Shown here piece after piece: positions 15,030 through 29,079 of a DNA stretch of 64,000 bases. The stretch comes from Papio anubis (lineage: Eukaryota; Chordata; Mammalia; Primates; Cercopithecidae), in NCBI RefSeq assembly GCF_008728515.1, contig NC_044996.1, positions 123,947,610 to 124,011,609 of the forward strand, in the 5' to 3' direction. Each line of letters starts with the position of its first letter. Within the stretch, counting starts at the first letter, position 1. The notes below the pieces were generated by a model that ran no database searches, was not told where the DNA came from, and saw only the letters and a list, made by a program, of their open reading frames with translations. The translations under genes and the position numbers were made by a program.

Positions 15030-15116
15030 ACCCTTAAAAATCTACAATAGGCACAGAATCCCACTATCACAAAAAATGACAGTGGGATTCTGTGCCTATT
15101 GTAGATTTTTAAGGGT
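15030..15116. repeat. Perfect 36-bp inverted repeat with 15-bp spacer
   Basis: Left arm 15030-15065 (starts acccttaaaaatctacaata), right arm 15081-15116 is its exact reverse complement, spacer atcacaaaaaatgac. Not the ends of any transposon I recognise. It lies about 600 bp inside the intron after the 69-nt CNKSR2 exon; the transcript could fold a 36-bp stem. Confidence 0.97.
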
Positions 15117-15674
15117 AGATAACAAAGGGATTTGTGAGGTTCATAGGGCAAGAACATTTTTTAAAACTAAAACTGCTGTCCTCTTTTAGGAAATAAGAAG
15201 CTAATTCAGCTATTAAAAATTTAAAAATTTTAAAAGATCTACATTTAAAATACTCCCCCCAAAACCACCAGATACTTTAATGAACTTTGAGTCAATGTTA
15301 GATAAATGGATGTATGCTGTTATAAAACATCTACTAGGTAATTCAATAATTTATAAAGTGAAACTTTTAAAAAGTTGTATCAAGAAAAGGTTGAATTTAT
15401 ATACACTGTCACTTTAATTTCTATTCTAAAATTGTTATTCCAGTTCATGGAATATGTACTATTACCTAGTACTTGTCCATATAGAAATGTATATATAACC
15501 TCAACCATCACCAATCCTCTTCATGTTCTTTTAAAAAAATGCTTTACATTCCATCAAATAATTAAGAAGAATCAATATTCAGTTATTTTTTTCAAAAGGC
15601 TGTTCAATATTTTGTATACAAACAGGAATTTCATTTCATTGGCATTCTTTTACAGCTTTAGCAAATCAAAATTA

Positions 15675-15785
<111 letters not shown>

Positions 15786-17459
15786 TTAATATAAAAGAAA
15801 TGATAAAGAACATAAATTTTATCAGTCATTTCCTGTCTCTGGAAACACTACAAAAAGTTAATCTCCATAAATTAGATTTAAAAATTAATTAAAAATTTCA
15901 AGGAATCAAACTAATAAAAATGATTATTAGTATTTAATACATTGTTTTTACCTTCTGAGCCAGTTAAATTAATAAATACAGAAAGAAAAAATTAATAAAA
16001 AATAGTTTGCATCCTATGCATAGCTAATGACAACAACCAGAAATGCAAAATAACATACAGATATTTGTTATAAAAGAATAACACGTTTCTGAGAGCATTA
16101 TGAAAAAATGATAATTGGTATTAACTTTTGTAAACTTTATACAAGCAACTCTCCTAGGTTCTAGTGGGTAACTGCTTCAAAAATGCATTTCAAAAAATTG
16201 TATCTTTTTGTATTTTGATCCTTTCCATTTGATATAAATAATTCATATTAACTTCAACAAATCGATATTTTCAAGTACATGAATATGATCAGCATCAAAT
16301 ATTTGAAGTTTGATAATTAAATTGCTAATTTATTTCATCAGTAACACCAATTCTCAATAATCTAGCAAAGCAAATTAAAAGATGGACAGCAATTAGTTCA
16401 AATCATATTACATAACATTCTAAGTGTCTACTTATAAGAGGATGCTATTTCTCATGTTACATATAGTGTAATACACTGGACAGTAAAACCACATTCAATA
16501 AACTAATATTTCTATAGAATGTAATAATCTAACACTTTTTTCCTTTATTCCCATAAGGGATTAAATACAAAAACAAACAAAAGAACAACTTGATAAGCTA
16601 ATACTGACAAGTTTTAAGGAGTTTTTAGGAAATTAAAATGAGATTTAAGATAGAAATTTTATATTGCAGGTCTGAGTAATGAATTTAAAATATTATATTT
16701 TTCTTCTGTTAGCTACTAATTATTGATTACATGCATTTTAATATGCTTTTGAACATACACAAAATCTATTTTTATAAAAATGTATTTGTCTAGATAGATG
16801 TGCATGTGTTTATCTATCAAACACAACCATAAATGCTGTGATACTCTTCATTATTATCTACTGAAAGCTAAAGAAAAATAATATGGTAATATAATCTGCA
16901 AAGTAAAATGCTACTTTTGAGACCCTGGAGTAGGACATACTTTAAAAGTGATTTCCAGTTACTTTTTTATTAATTTCCAATTATTTTTAAAACATATAAG
17001 TCTTAAAACAATGTTAACCTCCATTCAACACATTTTTAAAATTCAATAAAAATATTTGTCATAGGCTATAATTCAAGATAAGACAACATACCAGGGAGTT
17101 CTAGTTACTGAAGTAATAACACAAGTACATTATTAAGGGGATAGATTAATCTACAATAAAAACTCTAAGAATAGTGTCATAACAATAATATTTTTATCTC
17201 ACAGCACCTTTAGGAGGTGGACATATTACCAAGTCAGACAAGTATCATGAAACAATTCTGAAAACTGTAAATCATTAATATATTTGTAACTATAGTTGGT
17301 TCCTGTGGTATTTAGTTCACAACTGATCTTTTTAAAGGAAAGTATAGAAAAAGTATCCAGCAAATGGCTCTAGTCATTATGTAGAAGAAAATGATAGTAC
17401 ATAAAATTCAAAGAAACTGAAACATTTTGCACAGGTAAGTAAAGAAGTCATATAAATTA

Positions 17460-17620
17460 TAGACTTTTAGTTTTAAAAGACATCCTAGAGATAGAGTTTT
17501 GTCTAAATGCCTCATTTCACATATAAGAAAACTAAGAAACTAGGGCACAGCAAGGCATAATAACTTACCCACTCTAGTGAGCAGCTTTACTAAGACTCAA
17601 GACAGATATCCTAATTATAA
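17460..17620 (-). repeat. MIR-like fragment
   Basis: atgcctcatttcacatataa gaaaactaagaaactaggg and the following cacagcaaggc text resemble reversed MIR; diverged. Confidence 0.45.
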
Positions 17621-17834
17621 ATGACTGAGGTTACCAAAAATACTTAAATATTTTTAAGAAAAAAAAAGAATCCAAAGATGAACTATTAATATATGGTTCA
17701 TATCTGAACTACTCTCGGACTCAATCTTTCTTTTGATCACTTATCTATTCATCAAACATTAGTGAGTAATATGAGCAAGACATAGTGCTCAACACATTTT
17801 TGCAGACCCCAGACAATATAGAGAGATCCATTCC

Positions 17835-18110
17835 TACCAATTCTTCAAGACACAGTTCAAAATAACCATTTCTGTGATTCTTTCTCTGATTTCACTTGGC
17901 AGCATTTACTATTCTTCCCTTTGTCCATCCATGCAAATTACACCACTGTTTATAAAGATGAACCCCCACATGCTCTCCACACCTTGATGGCACCAAACTA
18001 GTTTATTTTAAAATTCTTCCAATACCTAGCACCATGCCTGAAACATAGCAGACATGAAGCAGAGGTCTGTTAAATGAACAAATGAATAAATGAATGAATA
18101 AATAAATCAG
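17835..18110 (+). repeat. L2 LINE 3' end
   Basis: attcttcaagacacagttca, then caccatgcctgaaacatagc and ttaaatgaacaaatgaataa: the typical L2 end with its degenerate (GAAT/AAAT)n tail at 18080-18108. Confidence 0.65.
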
Positions 18111-18659
18111 AACGAACAATCGATGACAAGCATATAGTTTGTAGCATCTTAACTGCATTTAAAATTGTTAAAATCTTCGTAATATGCAAATTACTGATAG
18201 TCTTGATCCCTTAAGACTCTCATATTTAATACCAAATGTGAAGCTGCTCCTGCACTCCAACTGCAAATATATATTATGTGTTTCACCTTTCACAAGAAAC
18301 CAAAAGAAGCAGGGAAAAATATCAGTTAAATAGGGGAATTAGATGAAAAGAATGTTGATTTTCAAAAAGCAAATGCTGGTAAAATGTTCAGATCAATAAT
18401 AATTTGAGATTAAACTAATTCCACCTCAGTCTTCTTTAAAATAGCACAGCATAAGCATGCAATTGTCGGAATCTCTAAAAGAAAAAAAAATTAATACATT
18501 CAAAGCTCAGTACCTGCTTATATAATAATAAAATGGAAATCTGAAATAACCAAATGCAAGAATAATGATGTATTATGCTGTTCAACTCTATCACACTGAT
18601 CATGTTAATAACATCCAGCATGATCACTTCATGCTTCTCTCTCTATAACACAGATAGTT

Positions 18660-18850
18660 CTCCACAGCATGGCCTTTCTTAGCTTATTTAATTTTCATTA
18701 CAACCTAGTGAGGTATGTAGTGCAGATAATTTGTTTCCAATTATAGTCGAAGAAATTGAAGCAAAGAGAGGTTAAATGTCTTGCCCAAAATTATACTGCC
18801 ATTAAGATGCAGAACTGGTTGTAAGACATAGGCCTGTGGACTTCTGACCC
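18660..18850 (-). repeat. MIR SINE
   Basis: ttacaacctagtgaggtatg, agaaattgaagcaaagagag and gttaaatgtcttgcccaaaa in reversed MIR order. Confidence 0.65.
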
Positions 18851-18854
18851 ACTG

Positions 18855-19040
18855 CTTATGGTGGTTTGCAAATATGCTTCAGATTCACTTGTTAAAATAG
18901 AATCTCTTATTAAGAAATAGGCTGGTCTCCAGAATTTCTGATTTAGTAGGTCTGGGGTAGCGCCTGACAGTTTGCATATATAGCAAGTTCCCAAGGGAGG
19001 CTAATACTGGTGTCCAGGAATGTCACTGTGAAAATCACTC
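18855..19040. mobile_element. hAT MER5-like relic
   Basis: gtggtttgcaaatatgcttc ... ccaagggaggctaatactgg resembles a diverged MER5 copy. Directly adjoins a MIR. Confidence 0.55.
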
Positions 19041-19408
19041 AGCTACCATGCTGCCCTTCCACTGAATTAAGCTGAGTTACACTGGAAGTATTCAGAAAAC
19101 CTGACTTATCTGATATTTATTTCTTACATGAGTTTAGTTTCTTTAAATAACCAAATCATTTGACAGATGGAAATGAATTCTTTCAGATGTCACAATAACT
19201 TGTCATGAATCAGAAAATACAAAGACAAATCTCTGGCTGAAAACACCTGATTTACTTTAAGTAAACAGCTATTCTAAACAACAAAAAAGTGAAATTTGAA
19301 CAGAACCAATACGACTAACTCAGTATCTCTTTTAAATTGTATCTACTATCTGTTCATGTCCTTATCCTTAGATGTTAACCTCAATCATGTGAGATATGTA
19401 AATTGTTA

Positions 19409-19519
<111 letters not shown>

Positions 19520-20459
19520 CTAAGAAAAAGATAGCATCAGAAAATAAAGTGAAGCAATTGGAGAATTTTCAAGTACATTATAACCTCGTTTATATAAACA
19601 ATTACTCTATCAAATTAAAACTGCCATGTGCCCCAGAAATAAATCCATGAAGACAGATGCTATCTTTAAACTGATGAGAAATTACTATCTGAACATTCTG
19701 GTTTCTAAAGTTTGTCTGAAGAAGCCTATACTCAATTAAATAACTACTTGATAAATGAATTGCCTGTGAGACTTATAAAATGCAGCATGGTAATTCAATA
19801 TTCCTAAGAAAGAACACCTCTCACTCCCCCCAAAAACCCATACTACATATTCTGTGGCAAAATAAAAGTTACAATGGGAAATTAAAATATTGGTATGTTA
19901 TTAACTTATTATACTTGATATATTATACAATGGAAGGTAGTTTTCTTATGAGACACTTCAATTATAACTGGAGCCAGAAGAGTGATAAAATATAATTTAC
20001 ATAAATTTTCTCCTTCTATTTTGTAGTATCTTGTATTTTCCACCTTTCTTATTGATAAAGTTTTAATAATTACAGCCAATAATCTCTACATCAATAACTA
20101 AAAGGTAGTGTGTATCTGTAGCAATCCCTTCCTCCAGTAAAAAGGACAAGATTCTGCTTTCCATTTAAATAGAACCATTTTTAGAAAAAAACTTCATTAA
20201 AGTTTAAAAATTATACAGAAATCCTGAAACTGTATAAACTTTAAGAGCAAATGGAAACTTTAAATTATGGATAGTGATGGAACTTTAAAGGAAAAAAATC
20301 ACAATAAAGGATTCACATTTTTAATATTAAATAATTTAAGTAAACCGGAACAAACTAGATGATTCAGTTAATGAATTTTTGTCCCCTCCAAGGAATATTG
20401 TTAGTTTAAATTCATTTTTGGGGAAAAACTACCCGAATTTTACCTATAAAAGTGGTTTG

Positions 20460-20768
20460 GCCGGGCGCGGTGGCTCAAGCCTGTAATCCCAGCACTTTGG
20501 GAGGCCGAGACGGGCGGATCACGAGGTCAGGAGATCGAGACCATCCCAACATGGGCTAACATGGTGAAACCCCGTCTCCACTAAAAAATACAAAAAACTA
20601 GCCGGGCGAGGTGGCGGGCGCCTGTAGTCCCAGCTACTCGGGAGGCTGAGGCAGGAGAATGGCGTGAACCTGGGAGGCGGAGCTTGCAGTGAGCTGAGAT
20701 TCAGCCACTGCACTCCAGCCTGGGCGACAGAGCGAGACTCCGTCTCAAAAAAAAAAAAAAAAAAAAAA
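20460..20768 (+). mobile_element. Alu, AluYR-like (Old World monkey lineage)
   Basis: Full-length, plus strand. Target-site duplication aaaagtggtttg at 20448-20459 and 20766-20777. It carries ggctcaagcctg, gagacgggcgg and actagccgggcgaggtgg, variants I associate from memory with cercopithecine AluYR elements. An 8-bp insertion (caacatgg) breaks the usual gaccatcctggctaac. High similarity to a young consensus elsewhere. Confidence 0.93.
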
Positions 20769-21412
20769 AGTGGTTTGCATTTCAAAATACTGACTTCATA
20801 AATAAAAATACTAATATTAATTAACTTCATATCTGAAATATAGATTTAATAATAACAACCAACAATACCATTTCAGAAAAAGCATACATTTAATACTTAT
20901 ATGAAGCAATTGCTACAATGTTAATTTCCTATACCTTTGTTAGTTATATATTTGGATACCTGAAAATACATCTGTTTTCACTGAAAATAAGAGATTAGAA
21001 AAATAAGTAGTAAATTTCGGAACTATTGAGAAATCACTGAGTAGACTTTAATTGTAAAAAGTCATTTCAGTAATATCATATGTCTAAAATGGCTGAGCCT
21101 AGATTGCTAATATGAAACAAAATGAATGCTTATCACTTTATATAAAACAAATAATCTTAACAAAAGTACAATCAGAATTTAATTAATGGATTGGCCAGTA
21201 GGTTTTGGCTATGACAACATGGTAATATTCAGACTTACACTGGTAACAGGTATATAACATACTTAATTTGAAGCTAACATTTACCCCATCATTTACTGAT
21301 CGGTAAATATAACGATACTATTTTAGAACTTAGAGGAGGACAAGATCTTCGCAAATATTTTTCATTCAGGAATTAATAAGATTATATCAGATTAATAAAG
21401 GATCTTAAAATA

Positions 21413-21755
21413 CAGTCATGACGCATAATGACGTTTTGGTTAATAATGAACTATATATACGATGGTGGTCCCAAATAATTATGTAATGATATTTTTATTA
21501 TACCTTTCCATTTTTAGATATGTTTAGATACACAGATACTTAACACTGTTACAATTGCCTACAGTATTCAGTACAGTAACATGCTATACAGGTTTGTAGA
21601 GTAGGGGCAATAGGCTCTATCATTTAGCCTAGGTTTGTAGTAGGCTGTACTATCTAGATTTGCGTAAGTACACTCTATGATGTTCACACAATGATGCAAT
21701 CGCCTAAGGATGCATTTCTCAGAATGGAATCCCGTCATTAAATGAAACATGACTG
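21413..21755 (-). mobile_element. Non-autonomous Tigger-group DNA transposon (MER8/Tigger3-like)
   Basis: Ends in inverted repeats cagtcatg and catgactg. The left end follows a ta; the matching ta on the right has become ca. Internal text (gatggtggtcccaaataatt, caattgcctacagtattcag) resembles pogo/Tigger-derived repeats. No transposase frame. Confidence 0.75.
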
Positions 21756-21793
21756 CACATTTGCAAGAGCTAGAGAGTACATTTTTTGTGGGG

Positions 21794-22108
<315 letters not shown>

Positions 22109-22219
22109 TGACATATATGGGTTGTGAGAGGATAAAGAGGAAAAAGTGAACAAAACAACATATACTGTTTGGACACACAAAACAATTATCCATCATTATC
22201 TAGCACCATCATTAATATC

Positions 22220-22435
22220 TACTTGTTACAATGTACCAGGGATTGTTTTAAGTGTCTTGTACTTATTTCACAATAGTCTATGTGGTGGAAACTATCATTA
22301 TCTCTGTTTTAGAGATAAGGAAACTGAGGCTCAGAGAGGCTAGGGAGTCTGCCCAAGGTGGTGAAGCCAGCTTTCAAGCCCAGGCAGTCTGACTCCAGAG
22401 TCCACACTCTCAACCACTGGGCTCCTGATTTATGG
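22220..22435 (-). repeat. MIR SINE, well preserved
   Basis: ataaggaaactgaggctcag, gaagccagctttcaagccca and ggcagtctgactccagagtc: clear reversed MIR core and 5' part. Confidence 0.8.
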
Positions 22436-22673
22436 ATTTATTTACAGTTAGGAGAGTTGTACACCTTAACTTTTCTTATTAGAATATTTGACAACTGTAG
22501 ATATTAAAGTCGAACATTCACTTTTTAACATCTGTTCTAAAAGACTAAGACCACTTTAGCAAACATGTAGTATGTGAAATGTAGCTAAAAGAATAACTGG
22601 GATTGACATTTTACAAATTCATTTCAATTACCCATCTCTCTTTCAGGCAGGATAGGTAGTCAAGGAATTAACA

Positions 22674-23206
22674 TGTGCTTGGAATTTGGCAACTGTGGCG
22701 AATGTATGGTTAACACAGTAAGCCCCAGAATTCACATTGTAGTCAAGTTCATTTAAGCACAGCTAGGAAATTTCCCCTGGAGGGAGCATGTGCATTTTGA
22801 TTTTACCTGTCCTCAAACTAAGCCTTTGCTCATTATAATAGTAAAAAGCACACCCCTGGGTGGAGACTTAAGATGCTAATGAGACATGCAACGTATGAAC
22901 AGGCATGTACAGCTACTGTGCACGTGCACCCAGAGGACCACCCAGAACATGCTTACTAGTAACAGCTCTTCCCATCCCCTTATAAATAATCATGTAAGAC
23001 TCCCATAAAGGGAGTCTCTCTAGTGCCAGTCTTGGTGGTCTCATCCTTAGGAGCAGCCTGCTCTGAATCCTCTCTCAGGGTGTACTGGCTATTCTGCACC
23101 TAACTTTCACAATACTCTTTTTCCTTTGCAATAAATTGCTCTATGCTACATCTCCTTTGCTGTGTTTCTCTTAAGTTCTTTTAAACTAAGAAGAACCGAG
23201 GTTTCA
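22674..23206 (+). mobile_element. Probable solitary ERV LTR (ERVL-like), plus strand
   Basis: Has the order expected of an LTR: tg start, TATA-like ttataaata near 22980, aataaa at 23130-23135, ca end. The flanking 5-mers taaca (22669-22673) and caaca (23207-23211) could be a 5-bp duplication with one change. Family and exact edges are uncertain. Confidence 0.55.
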
Positions 23207-24487
23207 CAACAGCTGTCAACATCTTGACAACTAAGCAGAAGTTGATTATATTTTTCTCCACGTATCTTTCAATACTGTGCACTATTACTACGAATTAAAG
23301 GTGTCTGACAAGAGTTCTAAATGATTCTATAAATGATGAGGTCATAAAGAAAGCCTAATATTTAAAGAAAAATGTTTAGAAAAGACACTGTAGTTATTGG
23401 GATAATAAAAAATCATGGAAACAGCATAGCTATGACTCTACATTCATCTGTGTATAATTATTACAAATAACAGGAACTTAACCAAGAATTCTAAGCCAAA
23501 GACAGTATCTAGTAGTTATAGGAAGAGGATCTCATCATGACAACATTGCAGAATTTATATTAAAGCTAATTTTTTCAGATGAATAAAATTTTTAAATGCT
23601 TAGAGATGTATCTACATATAGACATAAAGCAATAGGGTAGAAATAAAACAAATTTTTAAATGCCACAAGAATAAAGATATTTTGTTTTATGTAATATTTT
23701 CATTACTAAACTCAATAAACCATGTTGTAACTGCTTTCAATAATCAAAATTGACTTCTTTGTCTTTTTTAATGTCCCTCTCATAGTAGTAACGAGAAAAA
23801 TGGTCAGAAGTCAGGCACCAAAAGAAAGAGAAGAAATAAGTTGCTTGGTTGAGTTTCAAACTAATCATCTTCTGAATAAGAAAGGGTCCACAGAAATACA
23901 TCTGATTCATTGTTCACCTCTGAGAAAGGGCCAAACAGCAGGAGGACATGCAACTCAAATGGCTGTTTTTCTGGAACCATGACAAATACGGCTTTCCATT
24001 TCATCAAAACCTTCATTCCTCCTTTTCTCTCTTTTTAAAAACCCATTAATTAATTCTAGAGCTGACTTGCACAGCTCCCTCTCTCCTGTTCAGGTTGCCA
24101 AAATGACATTTGCTTCATTCTGTCTCCAAATGTTGGTTAACCAACAGGAGCCAAAACAACCTCTCAGTCAAGTTGGTAGAATAAGGCATATTTGGAGATG
24201 GTCCAAATACCTAAATAGAAAAATAACTCCCTGAGGCCAAGAGGCTTCCCCAAGGATGATCCCAGTCCCTTCCTCTCTATTAGGCTCATGTTTTGGCTCT
24301 GATCCAATTTTGTTGTTTCAATAGCTCTCATTTTCCTTTAATTTTCTGCTAATTATTGTTCTTTAAAAGCACTTTAGAAGAAAGTTTCATATGGTTCAAT
24401 CATAACTAAGGTTGTTTCTCACCAGTCCTTACAATGCTTTAGGACTGTCAACCCTAAGAAATTCTAGGAGATTTGACTAATTAGAAA

Positions 24488-24517
24488 GCTGATAAACGAT
24501 GTATCCAGTTTATCAGC
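24488..24517. repeat. 10-bp inverted repeat (small hairpin)
   Basis: gctgataaac and gtttatcagc with a 10-nt loop. Perfect, but of a size expected by chance in this much sequence. Confidence 0.8.
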
Positions 24518-25069
24518 AGGAGAACCAGTTACCTTTTGCCTATGAGACATGTTCTGCCCTAAAATTGGAAGAACACTTTCTGCAGATATTTCTAAGCTAA
24601 TTAAATTTCATTAAATCTTGGTATTCTCCCACCGCTTTCTATTTCTTTTCTTCATTTATCATTTAGACATTTACTATGGCTAATTACCAAAATCCTAAAT
24701 CAAAATCCTAAAATTGGCTTATTTCAAATGTGACTGACTAAACTTACTTAAACGTGACTGAGTTTTAAAACGATACCTTGAATAAGCCATGTAATTCCTC
24801 TGTTTAGTACTTTCTCTTTGATATGAATCACAAAAAAAAAGTTTTATACTTAACTCTTTCTATTAATATTTAACATTTTAGGTTTTTCTTTTCCTTCCTT
24901 TCAATTCCCAGTGAAGTGCTGCCCACTGTCCTTTAAAAACAAATTTCTCTAAGTAATTTCAGTTTTAAAGTCATCCTCCTAAGCTTCTCATACCTCTCTT
25001 TAGCAATTCAAAATTTGAATGTAGAATAATAAAAAAAGCTTTGTTCAGATGTACTTCATTTAGATTTAC

Positions 25070-25235
25070 CTAGACTTAAACCTTGCCTCTGTTATTTATT
25101 ACCTATATGTGATACAGAGCAAACTAGTGAATATGTGCAATTTTATTTTCTCATTTGCAAAATGAGAAAATCAATATCTAGTCTATAGAGTTGTGAGAAA
25201 AATACCTGGCAAATGGTGGGCATTCGTTTCTTTTC
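25070..25235 (+). repeat. MIR-like fragment
   Basis: ttattttctcatttgcaaaatg then gttgtgagaaaaatacctgg follow the MIR order on the plus strand. Confidence 0.5.
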
Positions 25236-26939
25236 TAGCTTTTTCCCAGACTGTTTAACTGAATCTGGTTCTTAGCATTTTAAGTTCCCAGATCTACCTC
25301 TTTCAAATGAAAACAATAAAGGACCTGTCCAGGGCTATACCTTCCTTAAAAAATCAAGATTTCATAAAGCCCATTAATTAGCATTATTTTGACTTACTTT
25401 ATAAGGTTATTTCTCCCCACGATTTCAGTGGAAATGAGAAAAAAAAAATCAGGCTTTTTTCTTTTTAGAACCACAGACTAAGAGCCAGAAGGAGCTTTAA
25501 AGATGATTTCCTCCTCTCCCTCACCTACATGACTAGATCAAGGCCAAGGTGGTTAAATTTACTCTCCCATCTCCTCAAGATCACTCTCGTAGTTATATTT
25601 TATGTAAGTTATTTGTATCTGGGTGTTCTGACTTCTAGTTTAATACAATGTTGTATTAGTTCATAATTTTTCACTCTAAAAATCATGCTTAGGGGACTTC
25701 CTTTCCCTTATAACTACTAAAAGGGGACATATAGAAAGGACCATCTTTAATGCTATAGATTGAAGTGTTTTTAAAATAAAACCGGACTTTGTAGAGGTAA
25801 CTAAAAGGAATAAAAAGAATTTTAGATTATCATTACTTAAAAGAAGTTCATAAATGTAATCAGCATTAGATATAACACTTACAGATTACAATGATGGCAT
25901 GCTACGTCTGATATGCTGATTTTCATCATATTCCTTCCCAGGAAAACACCCATAAAAGCCACAACAGCACTAGGAACTACAGATAACCAGAATTAATTTG
26001 CCACATATCCGGAGAAAACTTACTCTCTAGGAGAGATGGCATCAAACTGAAAAATCAGTGGTAGTCAATAAAGGCTTTGCCTTCTGAACAGTTATATAGA
26101 TGTATGAAAAAGAAAAGCCACAGAAAAAGTTAAACTTGCTTAGAAATCTTAAAGAATATATTATCTTAATTCAATTATTAATGCTAGTTGCCAAAATTTC
26201 TACTTTCCAAAAGATCATTACTTGGTAAATTCATATACAAGGAGAAAGTGGAAACACTATAGCACCAAACCAACATGTAATAGTTGTGTAGTAGTTAAGA
26301 TATTCTCTAGCCAGTTTCTTGTTTTTTGTCTCAATATCAATTTTTATATGCTTTCTTCCTTAAGACTTATTTTTTAAAAAGTCTCTCTCTTGGGTTAAAT
26401 CTAGAACCAATACACTTTTTAATCAGGTGAACAAAATATAAAACACGATTATATTTATTATTACATAATAAAAAATACAACTCATAGACATCTAGTGTTG
26501 GCGATATCCACTTGCTTACTTACCCTTCTAAGAATGAATGTGAGTTATAAAGAGTATCAGAGAATATTGTTTAGCTAACCCACCCTAGGGGAAGGAATAA
26601 CTATTAAAACCAGGACAAACCAAAGTAAAACAAACAAAACACCTACTTCATGAGCAGGTAACACTGTGGTGTTTATTATAAAACTCTTAAACTTCCTTTA
26701 AACCTAAGGAACTTTGGTGGGGAGGGAGGTGAAAGAATGTAATTGAAGCTAAATGAGATTCAGAAGTCACCATTTTCAACTCTCCTTCATTTTCATTTAT
26801 TTTAATAAAACTTCTTATGCAACACAAACTTCCACTACCATAACTCCTCTAGGAAAAAAATACCAAAATGTTCAGTGTCTGTTGAAATTCATAGATTCCC
26901 ACATTCAGAGGCTGCTTTGTCCATATCACTAGCTGTCTA

Positions 26940-27251
<312 letters not shown>

Positions 27252-27544
27252 TCAGGTGAAATGAAAACACATTTACACACAACACACCTATATTCTAAAT
27301 TATGAATGTAAGAACTATATGCCAAAATATTCATTAGTTATGGTTATACTGTTTCTATTATTTGACTTACCATACCTACAAAAAATGATGGTTAAACAAA
27401 CTTAATCTGAGAACCTCTTGATTACAGCCATAAGATTGAACTGAACACTATAAAAAATCTCGACGTCTTTTAATTCATGGTCAGAAAAGTTAAAAAAAGT
27501 CTGGCCAAGATCCAGGAAAGATGAATCTTCCAAATATGCTTAAC

Positions 27545-27815
27545 AAACTCTTCCTACTTATTTATCTAGACTTTCCTGCTCCACTTTGTATAAAGTTTCC
27601 CACCTCTTCCAGGCAAAATCTCAATCCTGCTTTCTCAGCATTCTATGAACAATCTGAAACTGTGAAACTATTTTATTCTGAATCCCTCTGAGGCAGGTAC
27701 CATGCCCTACTCATCTCTGTCTTCTTATCTTTTTCCCTCCACCTCTACCTACCACCTAGATCAGGTAGACAAATCCTAGAAAATACAAAGCATTCAATAA
27801 ATATTAGTTGAATGA
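27545..27815 (+). repeat. L2 LINE 3' end
   Basis: tctgaggcaggtaccatgcc and attcaataaatattagttga: L2 3' terminal pattern. Confidence 0.55.
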
Positions 27816-28228
27816 GCTGAAGAGCAAATGAGCTTAAACAATTAGTAGAGTGGCTTTACTAAGGACAGAAAGTTAGTGCTTTTGTCAGGATAAATCCATT
27901 CATGCTAACTGTATGAAATAATAAATTTAAAATATGTGTTACAGCTATCATGGTATTTTAAGGCTTACAAATGGCAAAATCATGAAGAAAGTGGAACATG
28001 AATGAAGAAGCTTGAACTATACTGCCCTAAAATATGCTGGCCCTCAGATGCCTCACAGACTCTCATTGTATTTACTGAAGCCCAGTTTTCATCATCTGAA
28101 ACTTTTTTTTTTTGCTCTAACTATAGGAGGAACTACTATTTTTCAATCAAGGTATTATCATCTATCCATCTCCAACATGTTACGTTTGTTCTGTAGCCAC
28201 TGTTATTAGTCTACTGTGAGGTAGACAG

Positions 28229-28821
28229 TGTGAACTCAAAATATCTGAGACAAATCTCGGTCAATTTAGGAAGTTTATTTTGCCAAGGTTAAGGACATGC
28301 CCATGACACAGCCTCAGTAGGTCCTGATGACATGTACCCATGGTACATGCTTCAGCTTGCTTTAATTTTAGAGAGACATGAGACATACATCAATATGTGT
28401 AAGATGTACATTGCTTCAGTCCTGTAAGGCAGGACAACCGGAAGTGGGGGCTTCCAGGTTAGAAGTAGATAAGAGACAAAAGGTTGCATTCTTTGAGTCT
28501 TTGATCAGCCTTCCACTGAATACACAATTTAGTCTGGCTCAGTGAATCTGCATTTTTATATAAGCAAAGAGGGCACAGGAAGCAATCAGATATGCATTTG
28601 TCTCAGGTAAGCCTTAGAGGAATGACTTTGAGTTCTGTCTGTCCTTTGTCCACAAGGTATTTCCTTGTGGGCAAATTGTGAGGGAGGTATGTAGCTTCTT
28701 ATCTTTGTAGCTATCTTATTTAGAAATAAAATGGGAGGCAGGTTTGACTGACATTGTTCCCAGCTTGACTTTTCCCTTGGCTTAGTGATTTGGGGATCCT
28801 GAGATTTATTTTCCCTTCACA
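28229..28821 (-). mobile_element. Solitary endogenous retrovirus LTR (class I-like)
   Basis: 593 bp with tg...ca ends and a 4-bp target-site duplication acag at 28225-28228 and 28822-28825, the size typical of ERV1 elements. Read on the minus strand it has an aataaa signal near its 3' end (plus-strand tttatt at about 28276). No internal retroviral genes remain, so it is a recombined solo LTR. Family name not resolved by eye. Confidence 0.8.
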
Positions 28822-29079
28822 ACAGTTTCTCCTGTCTGGTCAAGATAATAAGAACTCTCTTTTTATTTACTATGTTCTGTCTTTGGTCCATGGCCTCACT
28901 TTGTGCTGGGCTCAGCTTCTTTACACTAAAGAAACAGTCATGTTAAATTTCCCTAATTGTGCTAGTGCTTTTGGCATCTGCTTCTCAAGTCTGTACGTTT
29001 ATTGTGTCTATCAGCCCCTAAAGATAGACACACAGCCTCATGGTACCAATACCCATGGAATGGACATGGGCTTCATCTG

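Noticed and set aside
23800..23982. 60-codon + strand frame in a unique stretch
   Set aside because: Non-repetitive, but too short, antisense, and with no recognisable domain or splice sites.
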